A stretch of 64,000 nt of DNA from contig NZ_CP104877.1 of the NCBI RefSeq assembly GCF_025452095.1, positions 3,348,001-3,412,000 of the forward strand, read 5' to 3'. The translations under genes were made by a program, and so were the position numbers. Under the pieces are notes generated by a model that was not told the origin of the DNA, searched no databases, and worked only from the letters and a program-made list of their open reading frames with translations. Shown piece after piece: positions 1 through 9,079 of this stretch. The first letter of the stretch is position 1. Each line of letters starts with the position of its first letter. The DNA comes from Paenarthrobacter sp. JL.01a. GTDB taxonomy: Bacteria; Actinomycetota; Actinomycetes; Actinomycetales; Micrococcaceae.

Positions 1-40
1 TCGAAATAGCGCGCAGAGCGGGCCTCGCAGCGGAGGACAC

Positions 41-1414
41 TCAGCGAGGCAGTGCCAACTCCCACACCTCGGCGGTCGCGCCATCGGGAAGGTTTAGCGT
101 CCAGGATTCTCCGGGCGCAGGGTAGGCCCGGAGGGTGGTGGCGACGGAACCGGAACGGTACACCTCCACCAGGGAGGCATCGATGAAGATCCGGAGCTCC
201 TCCCCCTCAACCAGCTCACCCGAATAGACCGCCTGGGAACCAGAACCCTCACCGAGTTCCAAGGAAACAGTGCCGGAACCGGACACCAGCACCTCGGCAA
301 ACCCAGGAACCTCCACGGATCCGGTAGCCCTGGAAGCCACGGAAGCACCCCGGTAAACGCCGGCTTCCGGCGCGGGAGCAACAGCCAGCGCCCCGTCAAC
401 CACAGACAAAAGGCGGGGATGCGTTAACACACCCGACCATCCGGCGTCGTCGATTTCTTCCTGGGTGCGGCCACGGCGACCGTCACGTCCGGGCCCTTCG
501 TTGGCCCAACCGAACAGCAAAGCCGAAGCAGAGCGGCCATAAGAAAGCTGCACGATTTGCGGCGCGTAGAAGTCGCGGCCAAGGTCGGACTTCCCGCCCG
601 AGACAGGAGCAAACACCGGCAACCCGGTCTCCGGGTCGGCTGAGAGCGAACCGATCAGGTGCCCCACGCCGTTGGCGTGCTCGTGGTCGTCTCCGGAAAG
701 CCAGAGCGAGAACATCATGACCCACGTGGAACCGCCGGATGCCACCGGCACCTCTACCAACTGAGGGCACTCCCAGATCTCAGCCGGCGTGTGCTCGGCA
801 GCCACAGGGTTGGCCGTGGTGAGCCAGATCCCTTGGTATTTCCAGTCGTCGAGGGAGTCCACGGTGTACAGCAGCAAGGCGGCACGCCCATCGGCCAGTC
901 CGGCGCCCTGCATGGCGTAGCGGACGCCGTTGAAGTGGAAGATGAAGGGGTCGCGCACAGCAGTGACCAGCGGATCGGCAGGCATGGGAGCGGCCACGTG
1001 TCCGTCCTGCTCCCACGTCACCAGATCCGCGGAACCACGCGCGATCACTACCTGGGAGTGACCGCCGTGGTCCTTCACACCGGAGTATGCGGCCGTCGGA
1101 ACGCCGTTATCCGAGGTCACCACGCCAGTCCAGCAGCCGGCAGAGTCCGGGCCGCCCGCTTGGGGAACCAGTGCCACCGGGTGTTCTTCCCAGCGGACCA
1201 GGTCCGGGGAGCTCACATGGCCCCACTGGATCTGGTGGTGCCGGGCGGACAAGGGGTTGTACTGGAAGAACACGTGGTAGCGGCCGTCGATGAAGCTGAC
1301 GCCGTTGGGGTCGTTGATCCAGCCCTGCGCCGGACGTGGGTGGAACCTCGGGAAGGCAGGGTCCGGGTGCGTCGAGGCAGCCAACAGGGAGTCAGAGAGT
1401 ACAAGGTCCGTCAA
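41..1414 (-). CDS. Glycoside hydrolase family 32 beta-fructosidase (sucrose/levan hydrolase)
   Basis: The 457-residue product should hydrolyse terminal beta-fructosyl bonds in sucrose, sucrose-6-phosphate, levan or inulin. The three GH32 signatures are visible: WINDPNG near residues 32-38 with the nucleophile Asp about 35, VRDP in the middle (transition-state Asp), and WECPQL (acid/base Glu), followed by a beta-sandwich-like C-terminus. A longer frame reaches 1483 but would overlap the upstream permease. I chose TTG at 1414 because AAAGGGG lies about 6 nt before it. No signal peptide is seen, so the enzyme is probably cytoplasmic and acts on sugar imported by the adjacent ABC transporter. It is the last gene of the operon. 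Family assignment is secure; the exact substrate is not. Confidence 0.9.
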   Translation of the reverse strand: MTDLVLSDSLLAASTHPDPAFPRFHPRPAQGWINDPNGVSFIDGRYHVFFQYNPLSARHHQIQWGHVSSPDLVRWEEHPVALVPQAGGPDSAGCWTGVVTSDNGVPTAAYSGVKDHGGHSQVVIARGSADLVTWEQDGHVAAPMPADPLVTAVRDPFIFHFNGVRYAMQGAGLADGRAALLLYTVDSLDDWKYQGIWLTTANPVAAEHTPAEIWECPQLVEVPVASGGSTWVMMFSLWLSGDDHEHANGVGHLIGSLSADPETGLPVFAPVSGGKSDLGRDFYAPQIVQLSYGRSASALLFGWANEGPGRDGRRGRTQEEIDDAGWSGVLTHPRLLSVVDGALAVAPAPEAGVYRGASVASRATGSVEVPGFAEVLVSGSGTVSLELGEGSGSQAVYSGELVEGEELRIFIDASLVEVYRSGSVATTLRAYPAPGESWTLNLPDGATAEVWELALPR

Positions 1415-1442
1415 CGGAACCCCTTTCAAAGTGAAGAAGAAA

Positions 1443-2315
1443 CTACTTGCCCGCGCCTGCGGTGAGCCCGTCCTGCAGCGCACGCTGACCGAACATGAAC
1501 ACCACCAGCGCGGGAATCATGGAGAGGACAACGCCGGCAAGGACCACGGAGATGCTTCCTGTACCCAGGTTGCCCTGAAGGGAAACCAAGCCCAGTGGCA
1601 GCGTGAAGTTCTGCTCCGAGATGGTCATGATGAGCGGCCTGAAGAACTCGTTCCAGTGGAAGTTGAATGCCAGGATGCCTACGATTGCCAGGCCCGGCAT
1701 GGCCAGCGGCGCATATACGGAACGGAACGTACGCCACGGCGAGGCACCGTCGATAGCGGCCGCTTCAGCGAGCTCGCCCGGCAACCCCAGGAAGTACTGG
1801 CGCATCAGGAAGGTGCCGAATGCCGTCGGAATGGCCGGGATGATCAGCGCGAGCAGCGTGTCCGACAAACCCACACCGCGGATCAGCATGAAGACAGGCA
1901 CGATCGTCACCTGCGCCGGCACCATCATGGTGGCCAGGACGATGGAGAACAGCGCCCCCCGTCCGCGGAAGCGAAGGTGGGCGAAAGCGTATCCGGCCAG
2001 TGCCGCGGTGATCATCTGTCCTACTGCGATCAGCCCGGTGACCAAGGCGCTGTTAATGACCAGCGCCACGATGTTGAGCTGTTTGAAGACCTGCTCGTAT
2101 GAGGTGAGGTCCGGATTGAGCGGCAGGAAGGCGGGCGGCAGTTGGAAGGATTCCGACGGCGGACGCAGCGAGGTGGACAGCGTCCACAAAACCGGGCCCA
2201 GGACAAAGACGGACGCGATCAGCAAGACGATGACGCGCGCGGCCACTGACCAGTCGCGCTTCTTCCGGGTGACTACGGGCGCCGTGGTGGTGACACGTTC
2301 TTGAATGGTGGTCAT
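1443..2315 (-). CDS. Carbohydrate ABC transporter permease, MalG type (CUT1)
   Basis: This 290-residue membrane protein is the second permease of a CUT1-type sugar importer. It has an N-terminal transmembrane helix after a basic stretch (VTRKKRDW), a periplasmic-type loop and five further hydrophobic segments. The EAA motif that docks the ATPase is present as ELAEAAAIDGASPW, where family members have EAA---G. It lies 8 nt after the MalF-type permease and 28 nt before the GH32 gene. No ATP-binding subunit is encoded here; CUT1 importers commonly share an MsiK-like ATPase encoded elsewhere. Confidence 0.9.
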   Translation of the reverse strand: MTTIQERVTTTAPVVTRKKRDWSVAARVIVLLIASVFVLGPVLWTLSTSLRPPSESFQLPPAFLPLNPDLTSYEQVFKQLNIVALVINSALVTGLIAVGQMITAALAGYAFAHLRFRGRGALFSIVLATMMVPAQVTIVPVFMLIRGVGLSDTLLALIIPAIPTAFGTFLMRQYFLGLPGELAEAAAIDGASPWRTFRSVYAPLAMPGLAIVGILAFNFHWNEFFRPLIMTISEQNFTLPLGLVSLQGNLGTGSISVVLAGVVLSMIPALVVFMFGQRALQDGLTAGAGK

Positions 2316-2323
2316 GGCGGGCC

Positions 2324-3274
2324 TTACTGGTAGAAGACGAATCGTTTGCTGAGCCGGAACTGAAGGGCGGTGATGCCCATGATGATGAGCGTCAGGATCA
2401 CGCCGATCGCCGAGGCCTGGCCGAATTCAAGGCGCTGGAACGCGGACTCGAAGATCACCATGACCGCGGTTCGTGTCGAGTCGCCGGGTCCGCCCCGGGT
2501 GAGGACGTAGGGCTGGTCGAACACCTGCAGTGCGTTGATGATGGCCATCACCGAGGCCACCAGCGTGGTGGGGCTCAGCAGCGGCAGGGTGACGTACCAG
2601 TGCTTGCGCCAACCCGTCGCTCCGTCGATGGAGGCGGCCTCGTAGGTCTCCACCGGAATCGACGCCAGGCCGCCGATGAACAGCAGGAACGAGAAACCGA
2701 AGTTCTGCCAAACGTACACAAGAATCACGACGGCGGCCGACCCACCTGGCGTGGTCAGCCACGGAACCGCCGGGATGCCGACGATGGACAACAACCAGTT
2801 CACGACGCCGAATTGCTCGTTGAACAAGTACCGCATGAAGATCGAGACCGACGCCGCGGACAGGATCAGCGGGAAGAAGAACGCCGAGCGGAAGAACACC
2901 CTCAACCAGGCCGGGAGCTTCTCCTGCACCATGATCGCCAGGCCCAGGGCCAACCCGAGCTGCAGCGCCACGGCAACAACCACGAACACGATGGTGTTCA
3001 GGAACGACACCCGGACTGTGGGGTCCTGGACTACCTCCGCGAAGTTGTCGAAGCCCACGAACGTCGGCGCCGAGATGATGTCCCAGCGGAAGAAGGCGAG
3101 CGCGATCGACGCCACGATGGGCAGCAAGGTGAAGATGCCCATGCCTGCGATGGTCGGTGCCAGGAAGGCCCACGGGAGCCAGCGCTGTTGAACCCGTCCC
3201 CGCTTGGCATCGTGCGGGGATTTGCGGACGGCCTGTCTTCCTGTCCGGGCGGGCGCACTGGTGGTTGTGCTCAT
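2324..3274 (-). CDS. Carbohydrate ABC transporter permease, MalF type (CUT1)
   Basis: The 316-residue product is the first permease of the importer. A basic cytoplasmic N-terminus is followed by six hydrophobic segments and an EAA loop (VETYEAASIDGATGW). Its start ATG overlaps the end of the binding-protein gene by 4 nt, which indicates translational coupling. With the MalG partner it forms the membrane channel for a fructoside or oligosaccharide; the GH32 neighbour is the main clue to the substrate. Confidence 0.9.
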   Translation of the reverse strand: MSTTTSAPARTGRQAVRKSPHDAKRGRVQQRWLPWAFLAPTIAGMGIFTLLPIVASIALAFFRWDIISAPTFVGFDNFAEVVQDPTVRVSFLNTIVFVVVAVALQLGLALGLAIMVQEKLPAWLRVFFRSAFFFPLILSAASVSIFMRYLFNEQFGVVNWLLSIVGIPAVPWLTTPGGSAAVVILVYVWQNFGFSFLLFIGGLASIPVETYEAASIDGATGWRKHWYVTLPLLSPTTLVASVMAIINALQVFDQPYVLTRGGPGDSTRTAVMVIFESAFQRLEFGQASAIGVILTLIIMGITALQFRLSKRFVFYQ

Positions 3275-4689
3275 GGCTGCCTCCTCAGGGCCAGTTCAAG
3301 GTCACGCTGCATGGAGTTGAGCGCGTCCTTAAGTTGGCGCTCGTCGCCGCTGACAGCCAGGCTTACGTTTTTCATCAGGGCGGTCTCGACGGCGGCCTGC
3401 TGGGGTGGCGCTGGAATGGGGCCGGTGGTGGGGAAACGGTCCAGTGTGTCGTAGAAGACCTTCCAATGCCGGGGCCCTGTACCTGCATAGAGCTGCTCGT
3501 TAACCATCGAGCGGCGGGCGGGCGTGGTGTTCGGCGTCGGGAACACGATCCTCATGGCTTCCAGGCTCGAGGAGAACTTCACCCATTCCCAGGCGGCGTC
3601 CTTGTCCTTGGCTGTCTTCATGATCGCGTAGCCTGCGGTGCCGAACTGGTGCCGTTGGGACCGCCACTTGGGGAAGAACTGGACATCGAATCCGTCCTCA
3701 GTCATCCCCGCCTCGTGGAGGCCTTGAACCCAATAGCCGCCTGCCGGCGTCGTACCTATGCGGTTGGAGGCGAAGAGGCCGATCAGCGAGCTTCCGCCGC
3801 CTTCTTCGGGTCGGACGCCGAGTCCGTCCTTGACCAGCCCGCGGAGGTAATCGAAGGATTCGAAGACCCGGGGATCGTCTGCGTTGGGTTCGAGCCACTG
3901 GTAGCCGCCGGAGCGGAGGCCACGCGAGGGGTCGTTGGGATAGAAGCCGTCCCACAGCCACTCGCCTCCGCCGGACTTGGTTTCCTTGAGGAAGCTCGTG
4001 TCGTTGGCGTAGAGCCACGGCACCACTCCGCCGAAGAGCCTGTTGGTCCAGTAGTACGGAGTGAAGTCCTTGGGATTCGCCTTCTTCATGGCGGCGAGGG
4101 TGGCCCGGAAGTCGGTGTGGGTCCAGTCATCCGCGGGCCGGTCCAGGCCTGCCTGCCGGAGCGCTGTTGTGTTGTAGTACATGTTGGCGGCGTTCCAGTC
4201 GATGGGAAGCTGGAACAGGCTGCCCTTGTACATGAAGGCTTCCACCAAGCTGGGGTGGACGTCTGCGAAGTACTCCTTCATGTGGTCGGCATCGCGACGG
4301 AGGTACTCGTCCAACGGGTGGGCGAGCTTCTCGGCGAAGAGCTGCGCGCCTTCTGTTGCCACGTACACGACGTCCGGTGGTGTCCCGGCGGCCACCATGG
4401 TGAGGATCTTGGTGAAGAAGTCCTTCCAGTCCACGGCCTGGATGGCTTGGACCTTGACCTTGATCTCAGGGTGGACCTTGGCGAAGGCGTCGATAACCTT
4501 CTGGCGGGCTGCGGCGTCTGCGGCGGTGCCCATGATGGCGATGCTGAGGCTGTTGTCTCCCCGGCCTGGGATATCAGTGCCGGTCAAGCGCGGCCACGAC
4601 GCCGCTGTGAGTCCGACAATTCCGGCGCCGAGGGCTGTGAGGGCACTTCTACGTGTGAATTCGCGCAAAGCCCCATTGGTTCCCGACAT
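3271..4689 (-). CDS. Extracellular sugar-binding protein of ABC importer, Tat signal
   Basis: This solute-binding protein (about 472 residues) should capture the sugar outside the membrane and deliver it to the MalF/MalG permeases. The N-terminus has a twin-arginine-like motif (FTRRSALTALG) followed by a hydrophobic stretch, so Tat export is likely; no lipobox Cys is seen. A GTG at 4710 is in frame, but ATG at 4689 has GGGAAGG about 8 nt upstream and lies outside the operator, so I use it. It is the first gene of the operon. Confidence 0.88.
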   Translation of the reverse strand: MSGTNGALREFTRRSALTALGAGIVGLTAASWPRLTGTDIPGRGDNSLSIAIMGTAADAAARQKVIDAFAKVHPEIKVKVQAIQAVDWKDFFTKILTMVAAGTPPDVVYVATEGAQLFAEKLAHPLDEYLRRDADHMKEYFADVHPSLVEAFMYKGSLFQLPIDWNAANMYYNTTALRQAGLDRPADDWTHTDFRATLAAMKKANPKDFTPYYWTNRLFGGVVPWLYANDTSFLKETKSGGGEWLWDGFYPNDPSRGLRSGGYQWLEPNADDPRVFESFDYLRGLVKDGLGVRPEEGGGSSLIGLFASNRIGTTPAGGYWVQGLHEAGMTEDGFDVQFFPKWRSQRHQFGTAGYAIMKTAKDKDAAWEWVKFSSSLEAMRIVFPTPNTTPARRSMVNEQLYAGTGPRHWKVFYDTLDRFPTTGPIPAPPQQAAVETALMKNVSLAVSGDERQLKDALNSMQRDLELALRRQP

Positions 4690-4702
4690 GTCATTTTCCT
4701 TC

Positions 4703-4750
4703 CCTAACACGTGTTAGGAACAGTATGCCTGCCACCTAACACGTGTCAAG
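4703..4750 (-). promoter_or_regulatory. Promoter with two LacI-type operators upstream of the sugar operon
   Basis: Read on the minus strand there is TTGACA (4749-4744), an 18-bp spacer and TACTGT (4725-4720). A perfect 16-bp palindrome, CCTAACACGTGTTAGG, lies at 4703-4718 just downstream of the -10. A second, imperfect copy, CCTAACACGTGTCAAG, lies at 4735-4750 and covers the -35. The centres are 32 bp apart, about three helical turns. A palindrome with a central CpG is typical of LacI/GalR-family repressors. The repressor gene is not in the window. Confidence 0.75.
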
Positions 4751-4844
4751 TGTCACAGAATTGTTGCGTGCGCCTCACGCAAGCCCGCCACGCGAGGCCC
4801 CGATTCACATGAGCCGTCCAGCGAATTGTGGCAGTCTAGTCAGA

Positions 4845-5756
4845 ATGAGTTCCCAGCAATTCCGCACCAGCGGGAGGTCGAGCAAACGGCCGCTTGAAGC
4901 ACGCGCCGCAGGCAGTGGCACAGGTTTCCTTTTTTGCCTGGCCACCGTTGCCAGCATCGTGGGCCTCGCGGCGACGTACTACTTCTTCGTGCGCACCACC
5001 CCCGGCCAGTTCATCGACGAGTCAGCGCTGGTCGAAGCCACAGCCCTGAGCGGAACAGCAGGCCGGGCGTCCACGGAATTCCTGGACATGCTCCCCATGC
5101 TTTCCCTGGCGATCGCCACCGTGATGGTGCTCTTCGTGACCGTGGCACGACGCCGTTGGAGGGCTGCTGGAATCGCCGTGGCCGCCTGCGTCGCTGCCAA
5201 CCTGGCCACCCAGGTCCTCAAATTCTTCATCCCGGACCGGCCCGACCGTGGCGTGCAGACCCTGGAGTTGAACTCACTCCCCTCCGGTCACACCACCCTT
5301 GCCGCCTCCGCAGCGGCAGCGGTGTTCCTGATGGTTTCACCGCGCTGGCGTCCACTGGCCGGCTTCCTTGGCAGCACGTTCGCCGTTGCCACCGGCGTCT
5401 CCACACTCATCAACCAGTGGCACCGCCCCGCCGACGTCATCGCCGCCTTCCTGGTGGTTGCCGCAGTGATGCTTCCAGCCGGCTGGATTGTCCTGCGCAC
5501 CGGCGGCAGCTGGAATGTCTGGAAGGGCTACGGCGAGCACTGGGCCGCATCCCGGATCTGGGTATGGCTTACCGTCGGCGCCTTGATGATCGCCGTCATG
5601 GTGGCCGCGTACTCACTGTTCCAGGTGATGCCCGGACTCAGCGCCGACAGCACCATCGACTACTTTTGGGCAGGCACGGCCTTCATAGCCATCGCTGGAT
5701 ACCTCTCAGCGCTTGGCGGCACGTGGCTGTTCGGCCTGGCGGCCCGCAAGAACTAA
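4845..5756 (+). CDS. PAP2-family membrane phosphatase
   Basis: The product (about 303 residues) is a membrane phosphatase of the PAP2/acid-phosphatase superfamily, acting on lipid phosphates such as phosphatidate or undecaprenyl pyrophosphate. The three family motifs can be read: K-x6-RP as KFFIPDRPDRG, PSGH as SLPSGHTTLAA, and the distal H-x3-D as NQWHRPADV. About six hydrophobic segments are present. The frame opens at 4743 inside the divergent operator; ATG 4845 (MSSQQF) is the more sensible start, with ATG 4809 as an alternative. It is divergent from the sugar operon and convergent with the next gene. Confidence 0.8.
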   Translation: MSSQQFRTSGRSSKRPLEARAAGSGTGFLFCLATVASIVGLAATYYFFVRTTPGQFIDESALVEATALSGTAGRASTEFLDMLPMLSLAIATVMVLFVTVARRRWRAAGIAVAACVAANLATQVLKFFIPDRPDRGVQTLELNSLPSGHTTLAASAAAAVFLMVSPRWRPLAGFLGSTFAVATGVSTLINQWHRPADVIAAFLVVAAVMLPAGWIVLRTGGSWNVWKGYGEHWAASRIWVWLTVGALMIAVMVAAYSLFQVMPGLSADSTIDYFWAGTAFIAIAGYLSALGGTWLFGLAARKN

Positions 5757-5762
5757 GGCCCG

Positions 5763-5780
5763 ACGGCGGCACACCGCCGT
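5763..5780. terminator. Short hairpin between convergent genes
   Basis: ACGGCGG, CACA loop, CCGCCGT: a perfect 7-bp GC-rich stem placed between two convergent coding regions (stops at 5756 and 5786). There is no U-tract, so it may be a weak bidirectional terminator. Confidence 0.45.
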
Positions 5781-5785
5781 AGGCG

Positions 5786-6013
5786 TCAGCCCTCCGTAGC
5801 GTCGCTGCGCACCCGGCGGGCCTGCTCCCGGATGAAGGCGCGGTCCTCATCGGTCAGCACAGTGGCTCCATGGATATCCACGTCACTGTCATCGCCGGTT
5901 TGTCCCTTGATGATTGTCGTCACCGTCCGCGGCACCATGACGCTGCCGGGATTGTCGATGAGCCATTGCTGCGTTTCGGGAGAAAGCTGATTCCAAAATT
6001 CCCTGATGTGCAT
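5786..6013 (-). CDS. Small protein of unknown function (75 aa)
   Basis: I do not recognise a family. The 75-residue product starts MHIREFWNQL and contains SPETQQWLIDNPG, a beta-like centre (VPRTVTTIIKG) and an acidic and basic C-terminal helix (DEDRAFIREQARRV). It has no signal peptide or membrane segment. The frame extends to a TTG at 6064, but ATG 6013 starts a more natural protein; neither start has a clear ribosome-binding site. Codon choice is GC-rich like the neighbours. The gene is probably real. Confidence 0.6.
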   Translation of the reverse strand: MHIREFWNQLSPETQQWLIDNPGSVMVPRTVTTIIKGQTGDDSDVDIHGATVLTDEDRAFIREQARRVRSDATEG

Positions 6014-6238
6014 AGTGATCAGCGCTGCCGTTCTTGATTGGTGGGATAGGGCGGGGACCCTCAATGCACTGCCTCAAACTCGGGAAATTGGCCGGGTCCC
6101 CCCACTAGGCTACGACGGGAAAGGCCGATCCTGACCCGCCGGGTCCAAGGTTTCCGTGGATTACGTCGACGAATCTTTCGCGGTGCGCTACAGTTACTCC
6201 ATTCGATGGATAAACAGTGGCCAACTCCAGGAGCTCCC

Positions 6239-7579
6239 ATGTCTTCCACACTGAAACCCGGCTTGCACGGCAGCACCGCAACTGTCGCGGCCTCACGTGA
6301 CCTCGTTGTGGACGTCATCCGGGTGGCCTGCATGTTCGCCGTTGTCGCAGTCCACCTGCTCATGATGGGCATCAGCGTGGACGACTCCGGCATCGGCGTG
6401 GACAACCCGCTGACCTCCCTCAGCTGGTTCGCCCAGGGCACATGGTTTGGCCAGGTCATGCCGCTCTTCTTCGTCGTTGGCGGATTCGCGTCCTTGACGT
6501 CGTGGCGAAGCCTGCGGCGGAAGGGAGGCGATGCAGGCGACTATCTGAGGAACCGGGTGCTGCGGCTGGTTCGCCCCACCGTTGCGTTGTACGCGTTCCT
6601 CACGGTTGCGCTGTGGAGTGCTACCGCGGCCGGCGTGCCGGGCGATCTGCTCGCCGTGATTGCCGCGGGCGCCGGAGTGCAATTGTGGTTCCTTGCCGCC
6701 TACCTGATCTGCCAGGCGATGGTGCCCACCATGGCGAAACTTCATGAAGCAGCACCGTACCGGACCATCGGCGCGCTGGCCGCGGGCGCCGTCGTCGTGG
6801 ATGTTTTCCGATTAGGCTTGGAGCACAATTCCTGGGGCTTCGACTCGAACCCGATCGGGCTGCTGAATATGGTGTTCGTGTGGGGGCTGCTGCAGCAGCT
6901 GGGGTTCTTCTATGCCGATGGGTTCTTTGACCGGTTTGCGCGTTGGCACCTGGTTCTTGCTGCGGCTGGTTGTTATGCATCGTTGGTGCTGCTGACGCAT
7001 TCGGGTCCTTACCCGGTGGACATGCTGACCAGCCAAAACCCACCCATGTTTCCCCTGATCCTGGTTGGGCTGGCCCACGTGCTTCTGGTAAAGGCCTTCT
7101 ACCCGGTGCTGCAGCGGTGCGTGCAGCTTGGCTGGGTCCAGAAGGTGATGTTTGTGGTGGGCAGCCGGGCCATGACCATCTATCTGTGGCACTTGCCGTT
7201 GATCATCGCGATGTTCGGGATCGCCCTGCTCCTGCGGCTGCCCTTCCCTGAGCCCGCCAGTGCCGAATGGTGGCTCAGCCGGCCGGCCTTCTACGTGGCG
7301 GCGTGGGCCTTGGTGCTCCTGGTCTCCATGCCGTTGGTCCGTCTGGAGCTCGCAAGCACCGCGCTGGCCCCGGGAGCCTCGCGGCCTGCGATGTGGCGGA
7401 TCGTTGTTGCGACTGTGCTTGCCATCATTCCGCCCTTCGTGGTGATGCGCACGGCCCTTGGCGCGGCCAACGCCACGTGGGGTTTGCTGCTGCTGGTGGT
7501 TGCTGTGGTTCTGGTGACCGGCAAGGTGCCCGGCCATGCGTTGAAGCGTCCCGCTTCTGCTGAGCGCGTGCCTTCCTGA
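6239..7579 (+). CDS. Acyltransferase family 3 membrane protein
   Basis: The 446-residue product has about ten to twelve hydrophobic segments and fits the acyltransferase-3 (Acyl_transf_3, OafA/NolL-like) family that transfers acyl groups to cell-surface sugars or lipids. It shows the typical start RDLVVDVIRVACMFAVVAVHLLMMG with the membrane-embedded His, and MTIYLWHLPLIIA late in the protein. ATG 6239 was chosen over ATG 6206 because AGGAG lies about 5 nt before it. The acyl donor and acceptor cannot be predicted. Confidence 0.8.
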   Translation: MSSTLKPGLHGSTATVAASRDLVVDVIRVACMFAVVAVHLLMMGISVDDSGIGVDNPLTSLSWFAQGTWFGQVMPLFFVVGGFASLTSWRSLRRKGGDAGDYLRNRVLRLVRPTVALYAFLTVALWSATAAGVPGDLLAVIAAGAGVQLWFLAAYLICQAMVPTMAKLHEAAPYRTIGALAAGAVVVDVFRLGLEHNSWGFDSNPIGLLNMVFVWGLLQQLGFFYADGFFDRFARWHLVLAAAGCYASLVLLTHSGPYPVDMLTSQNPPMFPLILVGLAHVLLVKAFYPVLQRCVQLGWVQKVMFVVGSRAMTIYLWHLPLIIAMFGIALLLRLPFPEPASAEWWLSRPAFYVAAWALVLLVSMPLVRLELASTALAPGASRPAMWRIVVATVLAIIPPFVVMRTALGAANATWGLLLLVVAVVLVTGKVPGHALKRPASAERVPS

Positions 7580-7597
7580 CCTCTTTTCAACGGCTCA

Positions 7598-7635
7598 CAG
7601 CCACAAAACAACCTGATGGGGGTGATTTGTGGCTG
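7598..7635. terminator. Bidirectional hairpin terminator between convergent genes
   Basis: CAGCCACAAA at 7598-7607 pairs perfectly with TTTGTGGCTG at 7626-7635 across an 18-nt loop. It lies between the convergent acyltransferase (stop 7579) and MFS gene (stop 7671). The A/T ends of the stem suit termination in both directions. Confidence 0.6.
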
Positions 7636-7670
7636 CTGCGGCTTGAGAGTGGGTCGGGAAGCCACGCGCC

Positions 7671-8888
7671 TCAGTAGTTGCGGCGGTGCTTCAGCCGGGG
7701 AATTGCGACGGCGAACACCGCTGCCGCTGCGAAGCCCAGTACCCCTGTGGCCCAGATACCGGCGGATAGGGAGACGGCGGCCGTCAATCCGGAGAGCAGG
7801 ACCGGTCCCCCGGTGGCGCCCGAGTCTGCGATGAATCGCCAGATTCCCAGGAAATGACTCCGCCCGTTGTCCGGCGAGAAGTCGGCGCCCAATGTCATGA
7901 TCAGCCCTGAACTGATCCCGTTTCCAAAGCCGATCAGCAACGCGACCAGGAGCAACGGGACAAAGCCTGCGGTGAACGGAATCAGGATCAGCGCCGATCC
8001 CATGATCACCGTGGACGGAATGGCCACCCATTGCCGGCCCTTCCTGTCCATGAGCTTCCCCGCAGGGTAGAAGACCAGCATGTCGATCGCTCCAGACAAG
8101 CCGTACAGCAGTGAGGCGTGGGTCGCGTCGAGGCCCAGATGCTCTGCCCACAGCGGGATAACGACCTGTCGCGAAGCACGCAATGCACTCAGCAGCAGGA
8201 TGCCGAAGCCGACGCTCAGGAACACCCCCGCGTGCGACACCGCGACGCTCCGCAGCGTCGACGCCGGAGGGCGCGGACCGCCGTCGGACGTCTCGGGCGC
8301 AACCAAATCCGGGACGGTGAGCGATAAGGCTGCCGCCGCCATCATCCCTGCAAAGCCAACCCAGTACGCTCCGCTGATGCCCGCGAACTGCATGACTCCG
8401 GCCCCTATGAACGGGCCGATAAAGATGCCGATCCGGGTGACGCCACCCAAGGTGGACAGCGCACGCGCACGGAAGATGACCGGCACGGCCTCGGTGAGGA
8501 ACTTCTGCCGGGCAAGGTTGAAGACGCTGGCGGACATGCCCACCAATGTCATGGAGGCCGCCAGCAACCAGAGTCCATGCTCCACCTGCGGGGCAAAAGC
8601 CGCCGCGCCCAAGGCCATGGCTCCCAGTGCACCGGCGCCAACGATGGACCATCGTTCACCAAACTTCTCGGTGATGATCGAGGCCGGAATGTTGAAGATC
8701 CACGAGCCCAGCCCAATGAGCGTCACGATCAACGCCGACACAGCCACCGAGGCGCCCAGCTCCCTGGCCGAGAGCGCTATGACCGGCAGGACCGCCCCCT
8801 CGCCGATACAAAACAGCAGCGCTGGCCCGAAAGCCGGGAGTGCGACGCTGCGAAGGCTGAAGTTCGTGTCTGCTTGGGTGGTGGTCAT
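7671..8888 (-). CDS. Major facilitator superfamily transporter
   Basis: A 405-residue, 12-helix MFS protein. The charged loop between helices 2 and 3 reads as IITEKFGERWS, and the matching half-2 loop as GKLMDRKGRQW. The pattern suits drug- or metabolite-efflux members of the family, but the substrate cannot be told. The open frame runs to 9113 through the low-complexity 41-bp repeats; ATG 8888 (MTTTQAD) is the plausible start, with AGGA about 8 nt upstream. It is a single gene, convergent with the acyltransferase. Confidence 0.82.
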   Translation of the reverse strand: MTTTQADTNFSLRSVALPAFGPALLFCIGEGAVLPVIALSARELGASVAVSALIVTLIGLGSWIFNIPASIITEKFGERWSIVGAGALGAMALGAAAFAPQVEHGLWLLAASMTLVGMSASVFNLARQKFLTEAVPVIFRARALSTLGGVTRIGIFIGPFIGAGVMQFAGISGAYWVGFAGMMAAAALSLTVPDLVAPETSDGGPRPPASTLRSVAVSHAGVFLSVGFGILLLSALRASRQVVIPLWAEHLGLDATHASLLYGLSGAIDMLVFYPAGKLMDRKGRQWVAIPSTVIMGSALILIPFTAGFVPLLLVALLIGFGNGISSGLIMTLGADFSPDNGRSHFLGIWRFIADSGATGGPVLLSGLTAAVSLSAGIWATGVLGFAAAAVFAVAIPRLKHRRNY

Positions 8889-8942
8889 CCCTTTCATCCT
8901 AGGACCCGGGCAAGTGCCCTGCTGCCTTTCGTGGTCTGGCGG

Positions 8943-9024
8943 GCACCCTTTCGTGGGCTGGCCCGCACCCGTACGCGCCCGGCGCACCCTTTCGTGGGCT
9001 GGCCCGCACCCGTACGCGCTCGGC
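8943..9024. repeat. Tandem 41-bp repeat upstream of MFS gene
   Basis: Two nearly identical 41-bp units beginning GCACCCTTTCGTGGGCTGG lie at 8943-8983 and 8984-9024. They differ at one position. A decayed third start (GCACC) follows at 9025, and a partial copy of the CTTTCGTGG element precedes at about 8931. The block lies between the MFS start codon and the terminator hairpin. Confidence 0.8.
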
Positions 9025-9079
9025 GCACCAGAGGTTACGGGTGCGATCGGCGGCAACGGGTGCGCGGGTTTAATGCGCG

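Noticed and set aside
3157..4707. A 516-codon open frame on the plus strand
   Set aside because: It lies opposite the sugar-binding protein, which has a Tat signal, ribosome-binding site and family features; the plus-strand product has none.
7291..8652. A 453-codon minus-strand frame over the MFS gene
   Set aside because: It is out of frame with the MFS protein and runs through its coding sequence and into the acyltransferase; no motif was found.
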